From: Nocardioides sp. Root140
GTDB lineage: Bacteria; Actinomycetota; Actinomycetes; Propionibacteriales; Nocardioidaceae
Direction: 5' to 3'
NCBI RefSeq assembly: GCF_001426745.1
Contig: NZ_LMFI01000014.1
Span: 1,404 to 65,403, forward strand
Length of the DNA stretch: 64,000 bases
This document shows, piece by piece, positions 17,687 through 29,300 of this stretch. Made by a program: the position numbers and the translations under genes. Below the pieces are notes generated by a model. It was given only the letters and a program-made list of their open reading frames with translations, was not told where the DNA came from and searched no databases. Position 1 is the first letter of the stretch; each line of letters begins with the position of its first letter.

Positions 17687-20600
17687 GCGGGGGTCTCCTC
17701 AGCAGGTGCGGACGAGCTCGCAACAAGTAGCTCGGCGATCAACAGGTCGGTGGTGACCAGCTGCGGCACCACCTTGGCAAGGTCTCCCCATACCCGCTGC
17801 TTGGCGTTCATCCAGTTCCGGGCAACCTCGTGACCGCGGGCGGCGTGACGCGCTGCAAGCGCGAGCGCGAGAGAGATCTCCGGCACCACCCGCCAGCCGC
17901 CCTCCCGGGTGGGATGCCGGCGTGCTTCGAAGGCTGCCGTCGCCCGCGTGTCGTCGAGGATGCGCAACATCCGCACGCTCTCGTCGAGCAACTTGTGCGC
18001 GTTCCTCACAATGAAGGAGATGTCAGGATCATGGCGGTGTTTGATGAATTCCATCGCGGCGATCACCCGGGCGTCGCCCGAGAGGAGGCCACTGGGGACC
18101 AGGCCTGCCTGCCGGACGAAGCTGTCGCGGAGCCCGGGCATCTTGTCGAACAAGTCAGCGCTGTCGTCCAGTCGTCCGGCCTTCGCCTCTGGGTCACGAC
18201 CTGCGGCCATGTCAGTCGCAACCGTTCCGCAGATGTCGACGGCCGCCAGCACCTCGTCCTCAGACCAGTGCAAGTCAGCCGCCGAGATCAACGCCGCTGG
18301 TAGTGCGCCGCGACCGGTCCACGTCGGCGGCTCGTCGTCGTGGGCGGCGGCGAGCTCGGCCCAGGCGAGGCCCGTGCGGACGATCAAGGCTGGGATCGAC
18401 CGGTCGGGCACACCCGAAGCAGTCAGCGCGTTGAGCGCCGGTCGCGGGTCGGCGAAAACGGCATCGTCGATGGCTCGGACGACGTCGCCAGCCCGCTCCT
18501 CCAGGGCCAGACCACCGATGAGGCCCCGGATAGTCCACAACCGCGTGAAGTCGAGGTCGCCCGCCGGGAGTTCGCCCTCCCCGGCGAGGTAGGCGGACAG
18601 CAAGGTCTCCTCGGCCTCGCCGTCACAAGGGTGACCGTCAGCCTCAACCAGAACCGATCGTCCGATCGCAGGCCAAGCTGGCACTGGCTCGGGGACCCAC
18701 GGGTCCTCAATCCGCAGGACCACACGGAGCGGACCGGCGCCGCGCAGGTGCTCGGGCAGTTCGGTCCGGGCGTTGACGACTTGGAGGGACGTTGGTTCAC
18801 GCCAGGGCGCCCGAACGGTGTACATGAGGGCTGTCAGGCCCTCGACATCGACGCAGTCGACGAACTCCAAGGCGTCGTCAACGAGTTCGACGCCGCTGAA
18901 CAGGGACTGTGGTCTGATGTGGCCGACGACCAGCTGGCTGTCAGCGTCGAGCGAGAGCTTGGCCTGAGGGTAGACCGCCAGGGTGTCTACGATCTTGGCG
19001 AGGTTGAACTGGTAGACGCCGTTGCGACCGGCGCCCGGCTCGACGTCCTGGATGACGCCAGCGGTGACGATCACCCTGAGGACCGGGCTTGCGGACTCGC
19101 CGATGTCCAGGACCAGGGTACCTGGGTCCTCGACGATGTCCTCGCGGAACAACCGCAGCGGCTTGATCGATGGCGCGGTCGTTGCCGAGGTCGACTGGTA
19201 GGCGATCGACATGTGCGGTGGGGTGATGACCAGGGTGGTGTAGTCGCCGTGGGCCCCGACGCGGAGGTAGTGCTCGAGTTCGCGTTCATCGAAGTCCAGT
19301 TCCGTGCGTGGCGTGTCAATCCCGTCGGCGACCGAGACCTTGACCTTGCACGGCTGCAGGCCCCGGGTGACGAAGCGTCGCCACGGCGGGTTGAAGGAGG
19401 CTTGCAGACCTTCGATGATCTTCAGGGCCCGGCTGGTGCCGCGACCCCACGGACCGCGGACGCGCACGGTGAATGCGCCGACGACGGGACGCGGCACCGC
19501 GCCCCAGATCGAGTTCGGGTCGTCGTTGTCACCGCCGCTGACCCAACGCGCGACCAGCTCCCCGCTACCGTCGAGCAGCGTGACCTGCCAGTTCGCCTCG
19601 CCGAGCTCTTCGGGGAGGTGGACAGTCGGGAGCGAGGAGATCACCGGGAGGCCGGTGGAGGTCCGCATCCCACGCAACGGGTCGTCCGCGACGACCCGCG
19701 CCGTGGCGTACTTGCGGACTCCGTGCGCGCGATAGGTGTAGTCGTCATGCAGCACCCGGACCGACACGCACTTCTCGAGGTCGACGAGCAGCAGACACCA
19801 GCCAGACCAGCCGGGCGGCAGCGGACTCTCCGAGAGAACCGCACCGCCCTTGGCCTCAAGCGTGGCGGGATCACCAGGAAAGAGCAGCCAGGTGGGTCGG
19901 CTGGGAAGCGGCAAGCCGGCCGCCAGCCTGACGCCGTCCTCACCGAATGCCAATAGCGGGTCCGTCTCGTCGACGATGGTCAGCGTGACCGTCAGGTCCT
20001 CGCGGCCGGCCATTGCGACAGTGGCGATCCGGGTGGGCACGAGGAGAGCAACGTCCGTCTGCGGCGCGGGCTCGTTAAGGCCTGGGGCGAGGGCCCGGGT
20101 TGCGACTCGCTGGCTGGAGGCGTCCAGCCCGACAATCCAGGTGGCGGAGCCGTCGGGAGCGTCACCGACCGCCGGAAGCCGGAGCATGAGGCCCTGACCG
20201 AACGGGTCGATGACTAGCCGGGGCTGCTGGTCGGCGTCGCCACCCGAGCGGCTCGACCGGCGGGACACCGGATGGATCTCGCCCTGGGCGTTCAGCTCTA
20301 TCGCAACCTTTCGGAAGCGGTCGGGCAGTGGGACGTCAGTGCCGTCGCCACCGGCGGCGATGGCGTCGAGGAGGTCGAATGCGCGGTCGGTGACATCGAC
20401 TGCAAACTCGTTGCCATACTGCAGGAACCGAGCGACGGGCTTGGCCACGTTGTGCAGTTGCTTGTGGGCAGCTCGGACCGTGACCCAGGCGACGAAGTCG
20501 GCGGCGCTCAGGCCGGCAATCTTGTTTCGACGCTCGCTGATCAACCGGTAGAGGTCGGCGAGGCAGAGAGTAGGCATCCCAGAATGCATCAGGATGCGGC

Positions 20601-21021
20601 CGACGTACTTAGTGCCAGCGTCGTCTGAGGCGTCGAAGGTAGGCAGGTCGAGGGTGGAGAGATTTTCGAGGAATGCCTCGCCCCACTCCTTGGTAACCGT
20701 TTGGTCCAGCGATGTAGCGATCAGCTTAGTCAGGCTCGGCCAGAACGTGCCGGCCACGTAGTGGTCAGTGGCAACTCCGGTCGTGGATAGGACATGGACG
20801 GCCGGCCAGCGGCGTAGCACCCGCGCGCGGGCGCGGGAGTCGGTCCCGCGGCGGTAGAGCAGGCCCAAGCATTCAAGGGCCTGCTCTCGGAACTCGTCGT
20901 CGACTGGGTACTCCGCCGCCAGCGAGACGGTGCTCAACTGCTCCGCCCAGACTCGTTCCCGGCGGTCGAGTAGTCCTTGAGGCGTGACCACCTCGAGCGC
21001 CACACTCTCGTGCTCCGACAT
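17683..21021 (-). CDS. 1112-aa protein of unknown family, fifth gene of the operon
   Basis: I do not recognise a domain. Residues 1-200 are helical with an FWPSLTKLI segment near 90; about 230-800 is rich in short beta strands and Gly/Pro turns, suggesting repeated beta-sandwich-like modules; the last 300 residues are helical with an Asp/Glu-rich surface. No Walker motif, nuclease signature, Cys cluster or membrane segment is evident. It starts at an ATG after GGGGGAAAT and overlaps the next gene, a DUF1998 helicase, by 4 bases. A large unknown protein placed directly before a DUF1998 helicase is the arrangement of Druantia type III (DruH then DruE), so a DruH-like role is possible; this is from memory of gene order and size. 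Confidence 0.75.
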   Translation of the reverse strand: MSEHESVALEVVTPQGLLDRRERVWAEQLSTVSLAAEYPVDDEFREQALECLGLLYRRGTDSRARARVLRRWPAVHVLSTTGVATDHYVAGTFWPSLTKLIATSLDQTVTKEWGEAFLENLSTLDLPTFDASDDAGTKYVGRILMHSGMPTLCLADLYRLISERRNKIAGLSAADFVAWVTVRAAHKQLHNVAKPVARFLQYGNEFAVDVTDRAFDLLDAIAAGGDGTDVPLPDRFRKVAIELNAQGEIHPVSRRSSRSGGDADQQPRLVIDPFGQGLMLRLPAVGDAPDGSATWIVGLDASSQRVATRALAPGLNEPAPQTDVALLVPTRIATVAMAGREDLTVTLTIVDETDPLLAFGEDGVRLAAGLPLPSRPTWLLFPGDPATLEAKGGAVLSESPLPPGWSGWCLLLVDLEKCVSVRVLHDDYTYRAHGVRKYATARVVADDPLRGMRTSTGLPVISSLPTVHLPEELGEANWQVTLLDGSGELVARWVSGGDNDDPNSIWGAVPRPVVGAFTVRVRGPWGRGTSRALKIIEGLQASFNPPWRRFVTRGLQPCKVKVSVADGIDTPRTELDFDERELEHYLRVGAHGDYTTLVITPPHMSIAYQSTSATTAPSIKPLRLFREDIVEDPGTLVLDIGESASPVLRVIVTAGVIQDVEPGAGRNGVYQFNLAKIVDTLAVYPQAKLSLDADSQLVVGHIRPQSLFSGVELVDDALEFVDCVDVEGLTALMYTVRAPWREPTSLQVVNARTELPEHLRGAGPLRVVLRIEDPWVPEPVPAWPAIGRSVLVEADGHPCDGEAEETLLSAYLAGEGELPAGDLDFTRLWTIRGLIGGLALEERAGDVVRAIDDAVFADPRPALNALTASGVPDRSIPALIVRTGLAWAELAAAHDDEPPTWTGRGALPAALISAADLHWSEDEVLAAVDICGTVATDMAAGRDPEAKAGRLDDSADLFDKMPGLRDSFVRQAGLVPSGLLSGDARVIAAMEFIKHRHDPDISFIVRNAHKLLDESVRMLRILDDTRATAAFEARRHPTREGGWRVVPEISLALALAARHAARGHEVARNWMNAKQRVWGDLAKVVPQLVTTDLLIAELLVASSSAPAEETPA

Positions 21022-21108
21022 TTCGATTTCCCCCTGTACTTTTACCGCTGTACTGGATGCTGCCAGAAGGCACCGACAGAGGGAGCGGAATCGCGAGACG
21101 GGAATGGG

Positions 21109-23334
21109 TCACCGCACGTGATCCTTGGCAGTGAATGCATCAAGGAAATCGCTTGCCTTCCCCTCCCACATCACAACAAGTTCGTCGCGGGCCCTGGTGG
21201 CTGCTACGTAGAACAGCGACCGCTCACGCTGCAGTAGGTCAGCGCGCTCTTCCTCGGGGAGGTCCTTGAGCAGGTACGCCGCCGGCAACAGATCTGCGTT
21301 GGCACCGAAGATCAACACGTGGGTGAACTCCATACCCTTGGCACGGTGCATGGTCATCAACTGAGGGTCCTTGCCGGTCGCCGCCGACTTGGAGACCTGG
21401 CGGACTCGGACGTCCCGGTCTTCGAGCCCTCTGGCCACACGCTCGACCATGCGCTGGTCCCGAACCAGGATGCCGATTCCGTCGCGAGCTGCGCCAGCGG
21501 CCAACCATTCAGCCAGCTGTGCTGCGGCACGATCCAGTTCCTCGGTGATTGACCCGGTCGCAACGCGAATCGGAACCGGACCGCTACGGGCTGACCGGTA
21601 GCCGGTGTCGTCGGTGGCCTCATCGTCGAGATCAACGAAGTTCTCCCCCGCCAACACCGATGTCGCAAAACGCAGCACCTGGGCCGTCGTCCGGTAGTTC
21701 AGGGTCAGCCGCCGGGAACGGCCAACAATCTTGATCCCGTGACGCCCGAGAACGACGCGTTGGCCATAGATCCGCTGCTGGGAGTCTTCAGCGACGAACA
21801 GGTCATCGGGGCCCTCTGGAACGACGGCGCGGAGGAATTGCCAACGGGGTGGTGTGAGGTCTTGCCCCTCGTCCACAAGAACGTGGTCGGCGATGGGGCC
21901 CGACGCGGCCAGTTGGGCGGCGATGGCGCACACTTCGCCGAAGTCGACCGCACCTGCCACAGCAGCCGACGAGCGATAGCTCCTGATGACCTCCCACACG
22001 GCTTGACGCTGCAGTCGACCAAGGGCGACACCGCGACCTGGACGGCGCACGCGGAGGAACTCGTCGAGGGTCGTGATGTGTTGAGCCAGCACCACCGAGT
22101 CGTACTCGGCATCGAAGAACGTCGGTGAACGGAGCTCGGGGCCGAGGTCCCCTCCTACACTTTCGATGGCGTCACGCCACGCCTTCTGCGCGCTCGAGGT
22201 CCGGCTCGTGGCTCGGTTGCCGCCGATTCCGAGCACGGCTTCCACAGCTGCAGCCAACTCGTCGCGACTGGCAGAGCCCAGAACTTGGCTGGCCGCCTGG
22301 TCGACGCCGGCAACGTAGATGCCCGGTTTGCCAGGGGCATCGGCAAGCACCAGTGAAGGATCCAGGTCTCGAAGGCTGCGCTTCATGCCGTCGGCGAGGT
22401 TTCGGGTGTATGTCGTGAGCAGGATGCGTGCCTGGGGGTTCCGTTTCGCCAGCATCCGAGCCCGGTGAAGCAGCACGACGGTCTTCCCGGTGCCTGCTCC
22501 CCCGGACAGCCGGAACGAGCCGCCGTACGCCGCCTCAACGTACTTGCGTTGCTCCGGGTGCAGGAAGATGCGCCAGGCGGCGAGGTCGCCGCCCTCGATG
22601 ACTCGGCGGAGTTCTTCCTGGTCCTCGAGCCACGCAAACTGCATCTGCGCCGTCGGCGTGCGCATCGCGGAGACGAGTTGTTCGTCTTCTACAGCCTCAG
22701 CCTCAACTGTCGGAGCCGTATCCATGCCTAGCGAGATGCGGACATCAGCGATCGTCGCTCCCACAGCGAGTTCGAGAAGGGCCTCACCTCGCCACCCTCC
22801 GAGCTTGCCGGCCAGCTCCATGACCTCGTCCTCACTGGTCGCAACCCACGCGTGCTCAGCGACATCAGGATCAAGTCCGAGTTCCTCGGTTAGTCCAGCC
22901 AGTGTGAGCCCTGGACTCTTGTACTCGAGGAACGGGAACTCAGCGGCCACGCTTGCGACAGGCACTCGAGCGACGCGTTCGACGACAGGAGTCAGGTCGA
23001 CCTCCGAGGCCATGATCAGCTCAGGCAGCCCATTGACCGGGTTCATCTTGAGCACGGCTTTGGACGCGACTTCGATCGCCTTGTCGTGTGGCCAGACACC
23101 GGTGAATACGTAGTGCGGAACGCCGTCGCTCACCAGCTTGAAAAGCACGGCTCGGTACATCTGAGTGACCCGACCTGTCCGAACCTTGGGGTCGACCGCG
23201 TTATTGATCGGCTCGATGTGCAACCCCGGTGTGGTGTCGTCCTGGAAGAGTTTGGACAGGAAAGCTGTGACCTGCTTGGCGATTGACGGGTCGTGAAGCC
23301 CGTCCTTGACCGGTGCATACAAGACGAAGGGCAT
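21109..23334 (-). CDS. UvrD-like superfamily 1 helicase with RelE-like N-terminal region
   Basis: A 741-aa protein. The first about 110 residues (MPFVLYAPV, then RTGRVTQMYRAVLFKL and HYVFTGVWPHDKAIEVA) have the strand-helix pattern of the ParE/RelE fold, seen here fused to a helicase. The helicase part has Walker A SGGAGTGKTVVLLHRAR near 275-290, motif II VDEGQDLTPPRW near 489, motif V MHRAKGMEFTHVLIFG near 668 and motif VI YVAATRARDELVV near 712. ATG at 23334 is chosen: it overlaps the upstream stop as TAATG, while the frame further upstream lies inside the 2078-aa gene. Not a usual DISARM component; probably a DNA-translocating accessory of this locus (inference). It is followed by an 87-base gap, the only real one inside the run. 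Confidence 0.8.
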   Translation of the reverse strand: MPFVLYAPVKDGLHDPSIAKQVTAFLSKLFQDDTTPGLHIEPINNAVDPKVRTGRVTQMYRAVLFKLVSDGVPHYVFTGVWPHDKAIEVASKAVLKMNPVNGLPELIMASEVDLTPVVERVARVPVASVAAEFPFLEYKSPGLTLAGLTEELGLDPDVAEHAWVATSEDEVMELAGKLGGWRGEALLELAVGATIADVRISLGMDTAPTVEAEAVEDEQLVSAMRTPTAQMQFAWLEDQEELRRVIEGGDLAAWRIFLHPEQRKYVEAAYGGSFRLSGGAGTGKTVVLLHRARMLAKRNPQARILLTTYTRNLADGMKRSLRDLDPSLVLADAPGKPGIYVAGVDQAASQVLGSASRDELAAAVEAVLGIGGNRATSRTSSAQKAWRDAIESVGGDLGPELRSPTFFDAEYDSVVLAQHITTLDEFLRVRRPGRGVALGRLQRQAVWEVIRSYRSSAAVAGAVDFGEVCAIAAQLAASGPIADHVLVDEGQDLTPPRWQFLRAVVPEGPDDLFVAEDSQQRIYGQRVVLGRHGIKIVGRSRRLTLNYRTTAQVLRFATSVLAGENFVDLDDEATDDTGYRSARSGPVPIRVATGSITEELDRAAAQLAEWLAAGAARDGIGILVRDQRMVERVARGLEDRDVRVRQVSKSAATGKDPQLMTMHRAKGMEFTHVLIFGANADLLPAAYLLKDLPEEERADLLQRERSLFYVAATRARDELVVMWEGKASDFLDAFTAKDHVR

Positions 23335-26300
23335 TAGTTGGAGACTCCTGTCAGGGCTGCGGTCACGCTGTCCAGATTCATCGGAACGACCGTCCAACCT
23401 CGCGCGGCCAACTCATTGCGGTCTTGATCGTCGAACTGTCCGGTGTCGACAGCCACGAGCACGTCGGGCCAGCAAAGCACGGGGATCCCATCGACCTCGT
23501 GACCGACTTCCGGGGGCCTTACCTCCGCATCGAAAAGCAACTTGAGGAAAGGACGCTCTTCATCGAGAGCCAACTTGTACTGGGACTCCCAGACAACATC
23601 CATCTTCGAGACGAACTCGTCGGCGTCCACGACGTCGGTCTGAACAGCCATTGCGTTGCCAGAGGCAACCAGCGATCGCGCCGTGATTGTCGTTCCCGTC
23701 ACGCGGGATCCCAACAAGTTTGAAAGCCGAAGCCATTCCTGCCACGCGCCCCTGTGGTCAGATCCGACTTCGTTGTCGTCGAGGACCAGTGCCACCTCGG
23801 TTGCCTTGGTCTTGGTGTCCAGTCGCGACACGACCACGACGGAGCCGCTCCGCCATGCCCAGGCGGGGGCTCCTCCACCGTCAAAGCCGTGTCCATCAAG
23901 TACGTCGACGGCCGCGGGCGCAAGGTTGGTTCGCTGGCCGGTCGTGCCTTGGACCTGCGCTGTCACCGCCAAGAAGAAGGGCAGTACCCGACCAACGTTC
24001 GCGAGCCCCTCAGCATCAGGGGCCTGGATCCATGAGGTGAGCAGGTCAATCCCGCGATGTCGGATGAGATCAATGTGACTCGACTTCAAAGGGATCCCAG
24101 CGTTCTGCATGACGTCCGGTGCAGCTGCCGCCGCAAACCACGGCGGATCTGCCGCGCCCTCGGTTTCGAGGTCAAGCCAGGACAGACCGAGCACCACGAG
24201 ACCTTGGTCCCGCAACGTACGACGCTTCTCCGCATCATCGGCAATCCGGTTGTGCAACTCGCTCGCGTGGTATTGCCAGCCGTCACAGAAGATGGCCATA
24301 TCGGGGACGTTCGCGTCCTGACAGCGCAGCAGAAAGTCGGGCTTCGAGTTTGCCACGGCAACTTGAGGCTCAAGCGTCCAAGGCCGCCCGCCGAGCGTGA
24401 TGTCGAGACGTACTCCGTTGTTGCCGGGTTGTTCTTTGACCGTGGCGCCGAGCGCAGCCAAACGAGCCTTGAGGACGGCCCTGAACTTTTGTTCCATCTT
24501 CGACTCGGGGTCGAAGGACACAACCGGCAGGTCAGTGATGACCCAGGGTTGCTCTGGATCATCACCGCCCGAGGCGAGGATTTCTTCAAGCTGACGCAGG
24601 GCCTCCACCCGAGATACCAGTCGTCCCTCCCCCATACCTGCGAAAGGCAATAGGCATTTGTGGCAGGCCTGGCGCTCCGTGGAGGCGCAGTCGCAGTCGC
24701 GGAGTACGTCGGCAGCCTTGACGAGGACTGTGCGCAGGGTCTCCGGATCGACAAGATCAGCGAGATAGCCAGTGCCGCCCGGGACCAGGTCGTGGAGCAG
24801 CAGCGCCTCGCTGTTCTCGGATCCGTCCGAGAGGGTCGGGTCAACGACGACTTCCAGCGAGAGGTGGTCAGGTGCACCACCAATGTATTCACGCAAGCCG
24901 AGCTTGATCGCCGCGGCGACCGAGGGAACCGCGAACACGTTGCCGACCGAGATCATCGGCGGCAACCGGAGCAAGAGTCCCTCGGTTTGAAGGTGACGGC
25001 TCAGCGCGATCTGGCGGGCAGTCTCGTCAACGGCGGTCCGCAAAGAACACCATGGCCGGTGCTCGTATTTGCTGTTCTTGCCCGTCTCCTGATCGAGCTT
25101 GCCGCACTCAGAACACAGCCGGAACAGCTCAGCATCGACCTCATGGTCACCCACGAAACGTGTGGAACCGTGTCCGGATGATCGCCCGAAGTTCAGCCAG
25201 GTCAGATCTAGGTTCCTCAGGTGCTTGGCACCAAATCCATGACCAGCAACAAACCATTGGCGCGTCACCTTCTCCGGAGAGATGTCCGCGATGACGACCT
25301 GGTCGAAGCGTTCCCGAATTCGCTCGTCGCGCCTGTCGTCGATCGTTGCCTCGTCACGACGCATCACTGATGAGACCCGGGAGAGCTCAACAACATCCAA
25401 CGCTTGCCGAACGTCTGCCACACCGGGGCTCCCGCAACGCGGGCACGAGCTCGGTGTTGACGCCTCCGTGATGTCGACGCTGAATCCGCACGCTGGGCAG
25501 AACACCCAGGTCCGAACGGCCTCGCCGTTGCTCCCAAGATCGACAGCATCGATCTCAACCTCATAGCCGCGAGCGTAGAAGCGAGCCTTGGGCGCGAACT
25601 CGCGCAACGCCAATGCCGCGTTGCGGGTGTAGGACATTGCCTCGGTCTCGTAGGTGCCGGAGTCCGGGTCTAGCCACGACAGCCCGACATCGAGAGTGAC
25701 GCTGTCGTCGAGAAGTGTGTAGTTGGGCAGAATGCCCGCGGCTTCGACAACGGAGATCCAGTGCTCGCCTTGCAAGTCCCCACGTTGACGCTTGGCTAGC
25801 CGGAGCGCTGCCTCGGCCGACCTGTACGCGTGCTTATCGTCCTCGATCGCCGTGGGCAGCTCGGCGAGGCGGCGGAGTTCGGGGATCTCAGCCTCAACCT
25901 CGCCAATGCGGAAGTTCAGAGTCTCAAGTTGCTTGCGCCAACGCAGCGATTCCACGAGCAAGCGTTCGGCCAGAGGACTGGTTAGCTCACCACTGACTGG
26001 CGCGACCCACTCACGGAGGCGCGTCTGCGATTCCTTGGTGAGTGTCGGGAAAGCAGCCAAGAACTCGTCCAGATGCGCGGTGTTGGCTTCGGCATGCGCC
26101 GCGATGGCGTGGAGCCAGGTGCCCGGCTCAATCGACCCCATCGCCACGGTGGCCGTGCGCGGGTGTACGCCGTCAGGGTCTCGCGCCTGCCGGTCAGCCA
26201 GCGACGCGACGTACTGCCTCCGCAGGATCTCCTCTGCATCGAGATACGTCGCCGGCGGGCGAACGACGCCGTTGATCATCGACGCCGGCTCACCCAGCTG

Positions 26301-29300
26301 CGGCAACTGTTCACCGCGGCCGGACACGAACGCCAGACTTAGGGCACTGCCCGTGAGACGGCCGGCACGACCAATCCGCTGCAAGTACGACGCGACGTTA
26401 CGCGGCAGCGAAGCCAGCATGACGGTGGAGAGGTCGCCGATGTCGATGCCCATCTCCAAGGTCGGCGTGGCAACGAGCACGTTCGGCGCGTTGGGGGCCT
26501 CGGCGGCTGAGCTCTTGAAGCCGTTTTCGTATTCAAGGCGCAGTGTGTCGGGGAGCAGCGAGGTGTGTTCGCGCGCAACGACGCGTTGGACTTCGTGGGA
26601 GGAGAAGAACCTGCGGTAAAAGTTCTCCGGAACGCCCGCTTTGGGTTCGAGCTTCCCCGGGCATCGGCTCACCATGCAGGGAGCGCCCTCAAGTTGATCC
26701 ACGACCGTCTCGCTTCCGGGCACCTCGCCTTGGCAGGTCAGACATACAAGGAGATGTTTGCCTGCCGCCAAGTCCGCATTGCCGATGGGGAATACAACAA
26801 CGGACTCCTGCGGGATGGAGTAGACCTTCGCCTCAGACTTGTTGCTCGTCTCGGTAAGCACATGGTGTCCGGACAGTCGCTTCAACAGGAGCCTGGCGAG
26901 AACAGCCCCCTCGCTGGCGCTGACCCCGAGGCACCGCTGCGTCCAACCGGTGTACCAAGACCGGTTGCTGCTCGCGATGTCGAGAACGTTCTCGCGCGTT
27001 CCCGTCGGCGGTTGGCCCACGCGCGGGAATGCCGGCGCCGTCCGACCAATCGGGAACGCGGGCATCCCATCGGAGCGCGGCCTCCCCCGCCAGATGAAGT
27101 ATCGGTTCCCGTCCTCTTCAATGAGCTTCTGGAACCACGGGTGCTCGATCGACCCCCGCTCGCGCATCCGCTCGAGCACACCACGGACCCACCACAGCAG
27201 GTGCGTGTCGTCGTCCGACATCTCAACCAGGGTTGTCTCCCTAGCGTCGTCCAATGCCTGCCGAGCAGCAGTGCGCATCAGCGCCTCTGCGACCTCGACC
27301 TCGGCGCCGACAGTTCCAGTCAGCTCGAGCGTCCGACCCAGACGAGATTGCAGCCCGAACTCGATGACGGCGTCGAAGGCGATGCGCTTCTTAACGCGAT
27401 TTCGAACCGCACGCGGGACTTTGGCGAGAGTCTTCGCTTGCCAGAAGTCCCTGAACTGGTCTTTCTCAGCCAGATCGGGAGGCAAGATCCGGAAACGCAG
27501 CGCGGCATCGTCACCTGCTCGCTCGATCACCTTGTCCGCAAGGGTGTCCAGCGCCGTAGCGGTGGTGCCGACCGCCTCGCGGAGCATCGATCGGACCGTG
27601 AGACTGTGCGAGCGGCTTTGTACGAAACCAGCGCGGTGCGCCGCGTCCTGGACGCTGTCGGTGAAGACGAGGGTCTTCTTTTCGACCGCATCCAGATTGG
27701 TGCTGCCGAAGATCGTGGACAGCGCGACCGAAAGTTGGGTCGCAATGGCCGAGCCGAGGAAGCGGATCCCGTCGCGCTGTTGGCACGTGGGGCAGTCATC
27801 ACGGTTCGAGGAGCCATCGGCGTCCCCGTCTACGTGGGTCAGGACAGGTAGCACTGAGCCATCGTGCGCGGCCTCCCCCTCGGGCGCCTTCGTAAGGATC
27901 TGGCGCTGCGAAACGTGGAACCAGCGCAGACCCGGGTCGATGTCCCCACCCTCGAGGGCCCGATCACCTTCACGACCGGCATACAACAGCGGCCGGAAGC
28001 GCCCTTCCTTGCTCGCGTGGTTTCGGCGAATGTCCTCATCGGTCGTGTCGAGATCGCTGGCATTCGCTGGAGACAGGGCTACACCCCAGCCGGACCGTCC
28101 ACAGTGCCTGCAGTAGACGGCAGGGAAGGTTTGTCCCGACGCCACTGCCGAGTCTTCATCCTCGCCAGCACCCATCGGCGCGGTCCCGTCATCGGACCAG
28201 AAGTACGCCGGAGACGAGGACGCCTCCCTATCGATCCGTGTCAGCTCGCGGATCCAGAGATGCAACTCGATCGACGGCCAGGACCGACCGTGAACCTTGC
28301 GCAGGTGACTCAGCATCCCGGCGTACGCCACGATGCAGCGCTCGGCTTGAGAGCTGTCTGCACCGGGAAACAGCCGTGCCGCCAGGTCGCGGATCGATTC
28401 CGCTGCCTCACAGGCAAGCAAAATCTCCGCTGTGAGCGGGTGGGCACGCACCTTCGTCTCAGCATCAGGGTCAGCGGTTGGAAAGAGGGTGGCGACCACA
28501 GCATCGGCGAGGACATCAGCCTCCGGGTCCTCACCGAGCGATCGCACTGCCTCGTCGATGGCTTCCACCAGGGCGGTCCCAAGCACGGGATCCTCAACAG
28601 CTGCGCCGGAGGCCCATTCTTCGACAGTAAGCCGCGACTCTGTAACCACTGCGCCGACATCGAAGGTCTCGCCGAAGACCGTCTCCGCGAACTCCAACAT
28701 AGATTCGGGGCTGCCCTTGTCGCCCAAGGTCGCCGAGGTCGCGACCGCAGTGAGGTCAACGCTCTCCCGCCCGTTCGCCTTCAGAGCCAGACCAAGACGA
28801 CGTAGCAACATCGCAACGTCGGTGCCCTGGGCACCGTCGTACGTGTGGAATTCATCCAGCACCAGGTATTGCAACGACGTCGCGCTCTGCTGCCACAACT
28901 TCGCGTCTGCTTCACGTAGTAGCAGCTGGTCGAGCATCTTGTAGTTGGTCAGCACGATGTCCGGGGCGCTGCTGCGCATCACATAGCGGTCCGTGATGAG
29001 CCCCTCCGGACCCACCTTGGTCCGCTGCGGTCCCTCTTGGCCCGTGTAGAGACCGGCAGTAACACCGCCCAAGGCCGGATCGGCACTGATCAGACCCGCC
29101 AGACGTTGTGCCTGGTCGTTGGCCAAGGCGTTCATCGGATAGAGCAACAGCGCCTTCATCCCAGTCACGCCGCGTGCCTTGGCACGTAGGACGTGATCGA
29201 GGATCGGGTAGAGGAACGCCTCAGTTTTTCCTGACCCCGTGCCCGTCGTGACGACGGTCGACAGGGGGCGCGGCTTTGAACCACTCAGGTCTGCGGAACC

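Noticed and set aside
18340..19956. 538-aa plus-strand open frame
   Set aside because: Antisense to the 1112-aa gene, which has the better start, ribosome site and coupling to its neighbours.
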